The position numbers and the translations under genes are program-made. Under the pieces are notes generated by a model. It saw only the letters and a program-made list of their open reading frames with translations. It had not been told where the DNA came from and searched no databases. A stretch of 64,000 nucleotides of DNA from MFD01275-c22 sp963705885 (lineage in GTDB: Bacteria; Actinomycetota; Actinomycetes; JACCUZ01), in NCBI GenBank assembly GCA_963705885.1, contig OY970120.1, forward strand, positions 372,001 through 436,000, written 5' to 3'. Position 1 is the first letter of the stretch, and each line of letters begins with the position of its first letter. This document shows, piece by piece, positions 25,985-33,827 of this stretch.

Positions 25985-26330
25985 TTGATCGCCCCCAGCG
26001 ACAGGCCACGGACCAGCTTGTCCTGAGCGGCCCAGCCGGCGATGAGCACCGGCAGCGACACGAGGGTGGCCGCGGCGCACATCTTGGCGAGGAACAGTCC
26101 CTGGCTGCTGATGAAGCCGACCAGGAAGACCGGCGAGGTGGAGGCTTGGGTGGCGGTGAGGTTCAGAGCGAACAGGAACTCGTTCCACGAGAAGATGAAG
26201 CAGATGAGCGCGGTGGCGGCGATGCCCGGTGTGGTCACCGGACGCACGATCGACCACAGCGTGCGGATCAGGCCGGCCCCGTCGACCTCGGCTGCTTCGA
26301 GCATCTCCTTGGGGACCTCGCCGTGCGGGA
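25981..26330 (-). pseudogene. Truncated MalG-type sugar ABC permease (C-terminal third)
   Basis: Reverse-strand frame gives EVPKEMLEAAEVDGAG (the EAA loop that contacts the ATPase), three helices including FIFSWNEFLFALNL, and a proper C-terminus GLSLGAIK. Only about 110 of the usual 280 residues remain. The reading loses similarity near 26,330, where the opposite strand begins to encode a SorC-type regulator. No upstream permease, binding-protein or ribosome site survives. A broken gene, probably from a deletion. Confidence 0.8.
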
Positions 26331-26369
26331 CTGAGCCGACGGATTGCGGAGCTCGTCCTGCTCGCGTCG

Positions 26370-27281
26370 GTGGCACGCCGCTACTACGTCGACGCCCTGA
26401 GCAAGATCGAGATCGCCGACGAGTTCGGCCTGAGCCGCTTCAAGATCGCCCGACTGCTGGACACGGCCCGCGACGTCGGTCTGGTGCGCATCGAGATCGG
26501 CTGGCCAGGCGCCATCGACGTCGAGCTCTCCGGACTGCTGCGGGAGCGGCTGCGCCTGGTGCACGCCATCGTCATCGACACCCCGGAGACCGACCCGGCG
26601 TCGCTGCGTCGTGAGCTCGGAACCGCTGCCGCCCGCCTGCTCGAGGAGATCGTCACCGAGGACGACGTGCTCGGGCTGACCTGGTCCCGCGCCGTCAGGG
26701 ACATGACCGTCTCGCTCACGCGGCTCGCCGCCACCCCGGTCGTCCAGTTGACGGGAGCCCTGTCCCGTCCGGACATCGAGGAGAGCGCCACCGAGCTCGT
26801 CCGCGGGGTTTCGCAGCTCAGCGGCGGCCCGCCGTACCTCTACTACGCCCCGCTCGTGGTGTCCGACGCGCCCACGGCGCGCGCCCTTCGCAGCCAGCCG
26901 GAGGTTGCGCGTGCGTTCGCCCAGTTCGGCTCCGTGACGAAGGCCGTGGCCGGCGTCGGCCGGTGGATGCAGGGACAGTCCACGGTGTTCGAGGCGACCG
27001 GTGAGCGCGAGCGCCGGGCCCTGGTCACGCGCGGCGTCGTCGCCGACGTGTCCGGCATCCTCCTGGATGCCGAGGGCCGTCCGGTCCAGGCCGAGCTGAC
27101 CGAGCGGATGGTCGGCATCAATGCTGCACAGATGATCGCCATCCCTGAGGTCGTGGGCATCGTCTACGACGCCACGAAAGCGCCGGCAGTGCTGTCCGCG
27201 GTGCGAGGCGGGCTCGTCAACGGACTGGTCACGCACTCCTCCTTGGCGCGTGCGCTCCTCGACATGCACGCCGGCTCATGA
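26370..27281 (+). CDS. SorC/DeoR-type sugar-binding transcriptional regulator (start uncertain)
   Basis: Homology-like sequence begins about 26,334 (RRIAELVLLASVARRYYVD). The N-terminal helix-turn-helix IEIADEFGLSRFKIARLL is followed by the sugar-phosphate-binding domain with LGLTWSRAVRDM, VVQLTGALSRPDIEES and ATERERR/GVVADVSG-like loops. The first ordinary in-frame start after the permease junction is GTG 26370, giving 303 residues; CTG 26331 is possible. The native promoter and start region appear lost at the junction. It overlaps the kinase gene by ATGA. Effector unknown. Confidence 0.8.
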   Translation: MARRYYVDALSKIEIADEFGLSRFKIARLLDTARDVGLVRIEIGWPGAIDVELSGLLRERLRLVHAIVIDTPETDPASLRRELGTAAARLLEEIVTEDDVLGLTWSRAVRDMTVSLTRLAATPVVQLTGALSRPDIEESATELVRGVSQLSGGPPYLYYAPLVVSDAPTARALRSQPEVARAFAQFGSVTKAVAGVGRWMQGQSTVFEATGERERRALVTRGVVADVSGILLDAEGRPVQAELTERMVGINAAQMIAIPEVVGIVYDATKAPAVLSAVRGGLVNGLVTHSSLARALLDMHAGS

Positions 27282-28108
27282 GCCTGGCGGGCAGCGACTC
27301 CCGTCCGTCCGGGGATGGCCCGGAACGCGAGCACGTCCTCGTCGGGGGCACGGCCAACCGGGGCCTCGTCGTGCGCGTGGGCGACACGGTGCGCAGACCC
27401 TTGCGGGAGGAGTCGGCCTCGACCCACGCCCTGTTCCGACACCTCGAGGAGGTCGGGTTCCCGGGTTCGCCGCGGTTCCTCGGACTCGACCGCGACAACC
27501 GGGAGATGCTGGGCTACATCGATGGGACGACCGCGCTCCCGCCGTACCCCGACTGGGCGCTCAGCGAGACGGCGCTGACGAGTGTGGCGTCGCTGTTGCG
27601 GGCCTACCACGACTCGACCGTCGGCTTCGACATCGCAGGACGGGTCTGGTCGGTGCCGGTCAGCGCCCCGTTCCGGTCGGGCTCCGTGGTGTGCCACAGC
27701 GATCCGAACCTGGACAACGTCGTGTTCCGCGAGGGCCGGGCCGTGGGGCTGATCGACTTCGATCTCGCGTCGCCGGGTTCGCGTCTCTGGGACGTGGCGG
27801 CGGCCGTGCGGCTGTGGGCTCCGCTGCGCGCGGACGTGGACATCGCCGACGACCGCGCGGGCCAGGCACTGTCGCGCGCCGCCACGTTCGTGGATGCCTA
27901 CGGCCTGGCCCGGGAGGACCGGCAACGGATCGTCGAGGCCGTTCTCGCGCACCACGACTGGGGGTACGAGATCGTCCGGACCGGCGCGGTTGCCGGCCAC
28001 ACGCACTTCGGCCGCTACTGGTACGAGGGAGGTAGTGCCCGCGCTGCCCGGAGCCGGGAGTGGATCGTCCGGCACCGCGCCGACCTCGAGCGCGCCCTGT
28101 CCTCGTAG
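27278..28108 (+). CDS. Aminoglycoside phosphotransferase (APH)-family kinase
   Basis: 276 residues. Catalytic loop VVCHSDPNLDNVVF (His-x-Asp...Asn) and metal-binding LIDFDLASPGSRLWD fit the APH/choline-kinase fold. The N-lobe is short. Coupled to the SorC regulator by a 4-base overlap, it more likely phosphorylates a sugar, nucleoside or small alcohol than an antibiotic. Its last 40 codons are echoed by a decayed copy at 30,405-30,538. Confidence 0.83.
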   Translation: MSLAGSDSRPSGDGPEREHVLVGGTANRGLVVRVGDTVRRPLREESASTHALFRHLEEVGFPGSPRFLGLDRDNREMLGYIDGTTALPPYPDWALSETALTSVASLLRAYHDSTVGFDIAGRVWSVPVSAPFRSGSVVCHSDPNLDNVVFREGRAVGLIDFDLASPGSRLWDVAAAVRLWAPLRADVDIADDRAGQALSRAATFVDAYGLAREDRQRIVEAVLAHHDWGYEIVRTGAVAGHTHFGRYWYEGGSARAARSREWIVRHRADLERALSS

Positions 28109-28217
28109 ATCACCCGCAGCCTGCGCCGGGGTCGCCGCTCCGGTCCGGTGCTGGCGAGGCTGTTCGAGCACGGTGGTCGACCGAGCGCCGAGCTCGACGC
28201 CCGACACGGCGACGAGA

Positions 28218-29151
28218 TCAGCGCGGCAGCCTCAGAGCGGCGTAGTCCTGGGCGACCTGGGCGCCGAGGCGGGCGTTGTTGTTGACCAGGGCGATGTTGG
28301 CGGTCAGGCTCGCGCCGCCCGTGATCTCGACGATCCGGCCGAGGAGGTACGGCGTGGCCTCCTTGCCGTGGATGCCGGCGGCCTCCATGTCAGCGATGGC
28401 CTGTTCGATGATGCCGTTGATCTGGTCCGCCGGGATCTCGTCCTCGCTCGGGATCGGGTTGACGACCGCGATCCCACCGGCGATGCCCAGATCCCACTTG
28501 GCGGCCATCACCGCGGCGATCTCGCCGGCGTTGTCGACGCGCGACGGCGCCGGGTGCCCGCTGGATCGTGAGAAGAAGGCGGGGAACTCGTCGGTGCGGT
28601 AGGCCAGGACGGGGACTCCGAGCGTCTCCAGGGTCTCCAGGGTGAGGCCGATGTCCAGGATGCTCTTCACACCGGCCGAGACCACGGCGACGTTGGTCAT
28701 GGACATCTCGGTCAGGTCGGCGCTGGTGTCGAAGGTCTGCGGTGCGCCGCGATGGACTCCCCCGAGGCCGCCAGTGACGAAGACGCTGATCCCGGCGAGC
28801 GAAGCCAGCCGCATGGTGGCTGCCACCGTGGTGGCACCGTGGCTGCCCCGGGCGATGACGTGGGGCAGGTCTCGAACACTGACCTTGGCGACGTCGGGGC
28901 TGGTGGCGAGCAGTTCGAGGGTGTCGGTGTCCAGACCGATGCGGGGACGTCCGTCGAGCACGGCGATGGTGGCCGGCACCGCGCCACCCTCGCGGATGAT
29001 CTGCTCGACCTCGGTGGCCATCGCGACGTTCTGGGGGTAGGGCATGCCGTGGCTGATGATCGTGCTCTCCAGAGCGACGACAGGGGCGCCGTCACGCAGC
29101 GCCTGCGACCACCTCGTCGGTGAGGACGAGGGAGGGGTGGGGTGTGGTCAT
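28218..29151 (-). pseudogene. psuG: Pseudouridine-5'-phosphate glycosidase, N-terminal frameshift
   Basis: From 29045 down the frame reads MPYPQNVAMATEVEQII, TGGLGGVHRGA, SAGVKSILDIGLTLE, NPIPSEDEIP and GKEATPYLLGRIVE, clearly PsuG, which splits pseudouridine-5'-phosphate into uracil and ribose-5-phosphate. The expected start (ATG 29151, AGGAG upstream, 11 bases after psuK) opens a different frame that stops after 19 codons. The missing N-terminal block ALRDGAPVVALESTIISHG is present but out of phase by one extra base between about 29,103 and 29,117. It contains the Glu proposed as catalytic in E. coli PsuG. Corrected length would be 310 residues. Confidence 0.82.
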
Positions 29152-29162
29152 GGCGATGGCTC

Positions 29163-30272
29163 CTAGCTGTTCGGTGTGAGTGCGGCCTGGACCAGCCGCG
29201 GGGTGAGATCCGGACGAACCGTGTGACGGCTGGCGATGGTCAGCGCGGCGGCTGCGTGGCCGTACCTCGCGGCGTCGACAGGGTCCTGTCCGTCGAGAAG
29301 GGCGTGGCAGAACGCCGCCAGACTGGAATCGCCCGCCCCCGTCACGTCCTGGACCGTGGTCGCAACGGCCGGGATGAAGGTGGCATCGGTCGAGGCGCTG
29401 CTGAGCAGCGACCCCTGCGCACCCAGCCGGACCCAGACGTGCTCGACGCCGCGTCGGTGCAGGCTCTCGGCGGCCAGGCGCAGCTGTCGGTCCGTTCGGG
29501 CCGGAAGTCCCGTCAGGGCGGTGAGCTCGTCCCGGTTCGGCGTGACTGCGTACAGGGCCCGGTCGGAGGCGATGAGCGTGGTGACGACCTTCGCCTTGGG
29601 GACGCTGACCGGCTCGAGGATCGTCCGGACTTCCGCTGCGCCGGCAAGATCGAGCGCGTGCTCGAGCGTTGCCGGCGCGAGGTTCCCGTCGAGAACAAGC
29701 AGCCCGGCGGCGCCGATGACGTCCCGTGCCTGGCTGATGTGGTCCGGTCCGAGGTCGTCAGTGGCGGCCATGTCGGCCACGGCCACGATCAGCTCGCCGT
29801 CGGAGTCGAGGATCGCGGTGTAGGTTCCGGTCGCCCGGTCCGAGCGCTGGACGAACTCCAGCCGGACGCCGGCCGCGGAGGTCTGGGCCAGCAGGCTGTC
29901 ACCCAAGGCGTCCCGCCCGACGGCGGCGATCAGGTGGGTACGGGTGCCGAGTCGGGCCAGGTTCTCGGCGACGTTGCGAGCCACCCCTCCGGGCGCCATC
30001 GAGCCGCGCCCCGGGTTGCTGGTCTGCTGCGTGGCGCGCGCCGTGCTGCGGGCCTTGACGTCGACGTTGGCCCCGCCGATCACGACAACGCCCGGCTGCT
30101 CGCTGAGCAGGTAGCCCCGGCCGAGGATGACCCCCTTCTTGCCCAGGTTGGACAGATGCACGTTGACCGCTGCCCGCGTCGTTCCGAGCTGGTCGGCAAT
30201 CGCCGCAGAACCGATCATCGGGTCCCGACGCAACATGGCGACGATCTGCTGTTCCCGGTCCGTGAGCTTCAT
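29163..30272 (-). CDS. psuK: Pseudouridine kinase (PfkB family) with N-terminal winged helix
   Basis: 369 residues from ATG 30272. Residues 1-55 form a helix-turn-helix (LTDREQQIVAMLRRDPMIGS, AIADQLGTTRAAVNVHLSNL). The kinase follows: VVVIGGANVDVKA, a GSMAPGGVARNVAENLARLG segment and the PfkB signature DVTGAGDSSLAAFCHALL. It phosphorylates pseudouridine for PsuG, encoded 11 bases downstream. The fused DNA-binding domain suggests it also regulates its own operon, possibly through the inverted repeat upstream. Confidence 0.86.
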   Translation of the reverse strand: MKLTDREQQIVAMLRRDPMIGSAAIADQLGTTRAAVNVHLSNLGKKGVILGRGYLLSEQPGVVVIGGANVDVKARSTARATQQTSNPGRGSMAPGGVARNVAENLARLGTRTHLIAAVGRDALGDSLLAQTSAAGVRLEFVQRSDRATGTYTAILDSDGELIVAVADMAATDDLGPDHISQARDVIGAAGLLVLDGNLAPATLEHALDLAGAAEVRTILEPVSVPKAKVVTTLIASDRALYAVTPNRDELTALTGLPARTDRQLRLAAESLHRRGVEHVWVRLGAQGSLLSSASTDATFIPAVATTVQDVTGAGDSSLAAFCHALLDGQDPVDAARYGHAAAALTIASRHTVRPDLTPRLVQAALTPNS

Positions 30273-30291
30273 ACTTATCAAGGTAAGGGTA

Positions 30292-30306
30292 CTTAGTTCC
30301 GCTAAG
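30292..30306 (-). promoter_or_regulatory. Inverted repeat upstream of psuK (possible operator)
   Basis: CTTAG-TTCCG-CTAAG is a perfect 5-bp inverted repeat with a 5-base spacer, 20 bases upstream of the psuK start in an unusually A/T-rich patch. Its position and the helix-turn-helix in PsuK suggest an autoregulatory operator. Confidence 0.45.
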
Positions 30307-30404
30307 CAAGTCGGTGACGTGGCTACGCCGCCTGGCCACGTCCTCAGCGACGCCCCAGCCGGTCAGGTGTGGTGCGAACGGACCGCCCTACGCCAGCATC
30401 GATG

Positions 30405-30538
30405 CGACCGTCCGGACCACGGCCAGGGAAGTCACCGGCACTTCGCCGGGGACTGGCGACGCGGCGGGCCCGCGCGCGGCCCGGAGCCGGGATTGCATCG
30501 CCGGGCACCGGGCCGACCCGGAGCGGGCGCTGTCCTGA
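30405..30538 (+). pseudogene. Decayed copy of the APH-kinase 3' end
   Basis: The stretch ending GPARG...GCATCGCCGGGCACC and the last codons (AGHRADPERALS then stop) closely parallel the end of the intact kinase at 27,278-28,108 (VRHRADLERALSS). Similarity can be followed back to about 30,405 with small indels that break the frame. It lies in the same orientation, beyond psuG-psuK and just before tRNA-Ala. This is a non-coding remnant of a duplication or of a second kinase gene. Confidence 0.6.
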
Positions 30539-30562
30539 CGGTCTCGACTGCTCGGAACCGGG

Positions 30563-30635
30563 TGGAGCTGAGGGGACTCGAACCCCTGACCCCCTCGTTG
30601 CGAACGAGGTGCGCTACCAGCTGCGCTACAGCCCC
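30563..30635 (-). tRNA. tRNA-Ala (CGC)
   Basis: 73 bases on the reverse strand fold as a full cloverleaf: acceptor GGGGCTG with CAGCTCC (one G-U), anticodon stem CCTCG/CGAGG, loop TTCGCAA giving anticodon CGC, and T arm GGTTCGAGTCC. Discriminator A; no encoded CCA. It marks the boundary between the eroded catabolic segment and the conserved sepX-galU block. Confidence 0.95.
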
Positions 30636-30694
30636 TGGTGGAGACAGCGAGGCTACCAAACGCCAGGCGTACCGCCGACCGCGAGACCGGCCCG

Positions 30695-31567
30695 TCAGTC
30701 GTTGACGGCCCGCCGCCGGATGATCGCGTCGAGCTCGTCCTCGGCCGCGTCGGCGTCGTCGAGCAGGACCGACATCCCACCCGGCCGGGCGCCATCGGGT
30801 GGCGTCTCCGCGACACCCTCCCCGGGCTCGGGCCCGCCGCCGGCCTGGGCCTGTGTCCAGGAGCCGGGGTCGGTGAGGTCGATCGGCGGCGCGCGCCGCG
30901 GGGCAGGTGGCTTGCTGACGTACGTCGGGAGGGGCACCGGCACCGGGCTCCACCCCTCCTCCTCGACCCGGCGGCGCTCGGCCTCCTCGGCCCGCACCCG
31001 CTCCTCGGCCTCCTCGGCCTCCTGCCAGCGACGTTCCTCGGCAGCCCGCTCCTCGGCCATCTCGCGTCGCACGGTCATGAGGCGCTCGACCGCGTCGATG
31101 CGCATGATCCGCGACCGGGTGCGCTGCCGCACCGAGGTCCGGGTGCGCCGCACGTGGTGACGGGCCCGCGCCTGCCGCCGAAGGTGGACGAGGTAGGCCA
31201 TGACCAGGCCCAGCGAGACCAGCGGCGACCACCAGGGCGCCGGCGAGAGCGGCGTCGCCACGGAGGTGACGAACGTCGTCAGCAGCAGGCCCGCGAGCGC
31301 GCGGCGGCGCCGGACGGCGACCGACGCGCGGACCGCCTGCCGGGGCCGCGACCGCTGCGCCGGGACGGCGGCAGCCTGCGGCCGGGGCGGCATCACGACG
31401 CGCCGCTGGTCGGGCATCGGGTCGCGGCGGGACAGGATGCGCATCGCCTGGTCGAACCGCTCCACCGAGCGTGACTCCGAGAGCTCCTCGTGGCGGCGCA
31501 GCCAGCGCGGGATGAAGTACGCAGCCCACATCCCGATGATCACCGCGTAGATCAGGCCGCTCCCCAC
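30695..31567 (-). CDS. sepX: Divisome protein SepX/GlpR
   Basis: 290 residues from GTG 31567. MGSGLIYAVIIGMWAAYFIPRWLRRHEELSE is the characteristic N-terminal anchor of SepX/GlpR. Two further hydrophobic helices (about 90-130) follow, then a long charged coiled coil rich in Glu/Arg (about 150-205) and an acidic tail. In Streptomyces and corynebacteria it takes part in cell division and is a membrane partner of the gephyrin-like protein Glp. The moeA/glp gene lies 2.2 kb away on the same strand. Confidence 0.9.
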   Translation of the reverse strand: MGSGLIYAVIIGMWAAYFIPRWLRRHEELSESRSVERFDQAMRILSRRDPMPDQRRVVMPPRPQAAAVPAQRSRPRQAVRASVAVRRRRALAGLLLTTFVTSVATPLSPAPWWSPLVSLGLVMAYLVHLRRQARARHHVRRTRTSVRQRTRSRIMRIDAVERLMTVRREMAEERAAEERRWQEAEEAEERVRAEEAERRRVEEEGWSPVPVPLPTYVSKPPAPRRAPPIDLTDPGSWTQAQAGGGPEPGEGVAETPPDGARPGGMSVLLDDADAAEDELDAIIRRRAVND

Positions 31568-31628
31568 GCGCGCAACGGTAGGGCCGCCCGCGCGAGCGTC
31601 CGCGGACCTGGAGCGGTGTGTCGCGAGA

Positions 31629-32258
31629 TCAGTCCTGTGGCTGGTGTGACGACTGTGACTCGCCCTCTTCGGCTCCGTGGCCGTTGCCGACGGCAGCGGG
31701 CGGGCCTCCCCGTCCCACGTACGCCGCGGCCACGAGCAGCGTGGCGCCCGGCACGGTCACAGCGGCCAGAAAGGCGTCGACCAACCCTCCCGCCACCCCC
31801 GCCACCGCGACGACCGGTGCCACCGCCAGGAACGGCCGTCCGGCGCGGTGCGCCGCCACGGGCGCCACGGCGACCGCGAGCACGGCGAGGCTGCCCGCCG
31901 CGACCGCCCACGCCGACGTCCACGTCACGAGCAGCGCGAGCAGGAGAGCCCCGAGGGCGGTCGGCAGCGCGGCCACGACGGCGGTGTCACCCGCCAGCCG
32001 CCAGCGGAACGCGCGACCGGCCCGGCGCCCGAGCACGAGGACCGTCGGCACGAAGGTCGCGACGGCGACGGCCGCTGCCATCGCGGCCGCCGGAAGGAAG
32101 TGGGCGATGCCGTCGGGGCAGTGGGCGAAGCCGTCGGCGTCGCGGGAGCAGAAGACCTCCGTGGCCTGCAGCACGACCAGCCCGGCGTAGGAGACGACGG
32201 TGGCCGTCCAGCCACAGAGGACCACGGCCGCGAGCACCAGGGGACGGGCCTCGGTCAC
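31629..32258 (-). CDS. Hypothetical membrane protein of the glp cluster
   Basis: 209 residues from GTG 32258, 2 bases after the acetyltransferase stop. Five hydrophobic helices: about 6-30, 48-72, 85-125 (two), and 130-185 (one to two). A polar loop after helix 1 contains FCSRDADGFAHCPDGIAHF with two Cys that could form an external disulfide. The tail is Gly/Gln/Ser-rich. No family recognised. Confidence 0.72.
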   Translation of the reverse strand: MTEARPLVLAAVVLCGWTATVVSYAGLVVLQATEVFCSRDADGFAHCPDGIAHFLPAAAMAAAVAVATFVPTVLVLGRRAGRAFRWRLAGDTAVVAALPTALGALLLALLVTWTSAWAVAAGSLAVLAVAVAPVAAHRAGRPFLAVAPVVAVAGVAGGLVDAFLAAVTVPGATLLVAAAYVGRGGPPAAVGNGHGAEEGESQSSHQPQD

Positions 32259-32260
32259 CT

Positions 32261-32842
32261 TCAGGCCCGCTGCTGCGAGGCGTGCCACCTGGCCAGCAGC
32301 CCCTCCGGCACGTCCTCGACGGTCAGCGCGAAGGACCGGTGGTCCCGCCACGCGCCGGAGATGTGCAGGAACGACCGGCGCAGCCCCTCCTCGCGGAAGC
32401 CGAGCTTCTCGACCACCCGCAGCGAGGCGCTGTTCTCGGGCCGGATGTTCACCTCGATGCGGTGCAGGCCCAGGACGCGGAAGCAGTGGTCGACCGCGAG
32501 TGCCACGGCGGTCGGCATCACACCGCGGCCCGCGATGCGCGAGTCGACCCAGTAGCCGACGTGCGCCGAGCACAGCGACCCGTAGGTGATGCCGCCGACC
32601 GTGAGCTGCCCGGCCAGCTCGCCGTCGTAGGTCACGACGAACGGCAGCAGCTGTCCCTGCCGCGCCTGGGCGCGCAGGTGCCGGACCATGGTGTGGAAGC
32701 TCACCGGGGCGGCGACCGAGCGCGGGGGGGTCGCCTCCCAGGCCGCGAGCCACTCGCGGTTCTCCGCCCGCACCCGGGTCCAGACGGCACGGTCGCGCTG
32801 GGCGATCGGGCGCAGCGCCACCCGTCCGTCCCGCAGCGTCAC
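32261..32842 (-). CDS. rimJ: RimJ/RimL-type GNAT N-acetyltransferase
   Basis: 193 residues from GTG 32842; homologues normally begin with a GWPVTL-like stretch, so a CTG at 32860 overlapping the mog stop may be the real start. LRPIAQRDRAVWTRVRAEN, VGYWVDSRIAGRGVMPTAVAL (acetyl-CoA loop), LHRIEVNIRPENSASLRVVEKLGF and FLHISGAWRDHRSFAL are typical of RimJ. Likely acetylates a protein N-terminus; the target is not known. Conserved neighbour of mog/moaC/glp in actinobacteria. Confidence 0.87.
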   Translation of the reverse strand: MTLRDGRVALRPIAQRDRAVWTRVRAENREWLAAWEATPPRSVAAPVSFHTMVRHLRAQARQGQLLPFVVTYDGELAGQLTVGGITYGSLCSAHVGYWVDSRIAGRGVMPTAVALAVDHCFRVLGLHRIEVNIRPENSASLRVVEKLGFREEGLRRSFLHISGAWRDHRSFALTVEDVPEGLLARWHASQQRA

Positions 32843-32856
32843 GGGCCAGCCGCTGG

Positions 32857-33327
32857 TCAGTGGTCGCTCCCTCGGACCTGCTCGACGGCGTGCGCGAGGA
32901 TCGGCCCGAGCACCTCGAGACCGTCGCGGACGCCGCCGGGCGAGCCGGGCAGGTTGACCACCAGGGTGCGCCCCGAGAGCCCGGCCAGCCCGCGTGACAG
33001 CGAGGCTGTCGGCACCCCCTTGCCGACCCCGTGGGCGCGCAGCGCCTCGGCGATGCCCGGCACCTCGGCGTCGAGCACCCGTGCCGTCATCTCCGGGGTC
33101 CGGTCGGTCGGCGTCACCCCGGTGCCGCCCGAGGTGAGGACGACGTCGTACGCCGACGCGACCGCCTCGCGCAGCACCTCCTCCACGGGGTCGCCGTCCG
33201 GCACGACCTCGGGGCCGTCGACCTCGAACCCGAGGTCGGTGAGGCCCGCCACGAGGACCGGCCCGGTGCGGTCCTCGTAGACCCCTGCCGACGCCCGGTT
33301 CGAGACGCTCACCACGAGCGCCCGCAT
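32857..33327 (-). CDS. mog: Molybdopterin adenylyltransferase-type protein (Mog/MoaB)
   Basis: 156 residues. RALVVSVSNRASAGVYEDRTG, VLTSGGTGVTPTDRTPEMT and NLPGSPGGVRDGLEVL match the MoaB/Mog family, which adenylates molybdopterin before metal insertion. An in-frame GTG two codons upstream (33333), overlapping the moaC stop, is an equally plausible start. Confidence 0.9.
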   Translation of the reverse strand: MRALVVSVSNRASAGVYEDRTGPVLVAGLTDLGFEVDGPEVVPDGDPVEEVLREAVASAYDVVLTSGGTGVTPTDRTPEMTARVLDAEVPGIAEALRAHGVGKGVPTASLSRGLAGLSGRTLVVNLPGSPGGVRDGLEVLGPILAHAVEQVRGSDH

Positions 33328-33329
33328 GC

Positions 33330-33827
33330 TCACCGCTGCTCCCCGCCCGCCGGAGCGCGACGCCACTCGCCCGAGCGGCCGCCGGTCTTGCGCTCGACCC
33401 GGACGTCGGTGACGGTCGCGCCCCGGTCGACGGCCTTGACCATGTCGACCAGCGCCAGCGCGGCGACCGCGACGCAGGTGAGCGCCTCCATCTCGACGCC
33501 GGTGCGGTCGGCGGTGCGGACCGTCGCCTCGATGGCCACGGCGTCGTCGTCGACGCGCAGGTCGACCTGGACCCCGTGGATCGCGACGGGGTGGCACAGC
33601 GGCACCAGGTCGGGGGTGCGCTTGGCGGCCTGGATGCCGGCGATGCGGGCCACGCCCAGCGCGTCGCCCTTGGGCACGCGGCCGTCGCGCAGGAGGGCAA
33701 CGACCTCGGCCGAGACGAGGACCCGGCCGGTGGCCGTCGCCTCGCGCACCGTGACGTCCTTGCCGGACACGTCGACCATCCGGGCGGCACCGGTCTCGTC
33801 GACGTGGGTGAGCCGCGGCCCGGTCAT
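33330..33827 (-). CDS. moaC: Cyclic pyranopterin monophosphate synthase MoaC
   Basis: 165 residues. LTHVDETGAARMVDVSGK, the LVPLCHPVAI active-site block, GVEMEALTCVAVAALALVDM and a Lys-Ala-Val-Asp segment define MoaC, which builds the pyranopterin ring in the second half of step one of molybdenum-cofactor synthesis. ATG 33827 overlaps the moeA stop. MoaA is not in the window. Confidence 0.93.
   Translation of the reverse strand: MTGPRLTHVDETGAARMVDVSGKDVTVREATATGRVLVSAEVVALLRDGRVPKGDALGVARIAGIQAAKRTPDLVPLCHPVAIHGVQVDLRVDDDAVAIEATVRTADRTGVEMEALTCVAVAALALVDMVKAVDRGATVTDVRVERKTGGRSGEWRRAPAGGEQR

Noticed and set aside
27278..28108. Aminoglycoside resistance gene
   Set aside because: Only the general APH fold motifs are present; the coupling to a SorC regulator suggests a metabolic kinase.
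30563..30635. tRNA-Ala as an integrase attachment site
   Set aside because: No integrase gene and no repeat of the tRNA 3' end was found in the 25-30.6 kb segment; the island idea rests only on gene decay.
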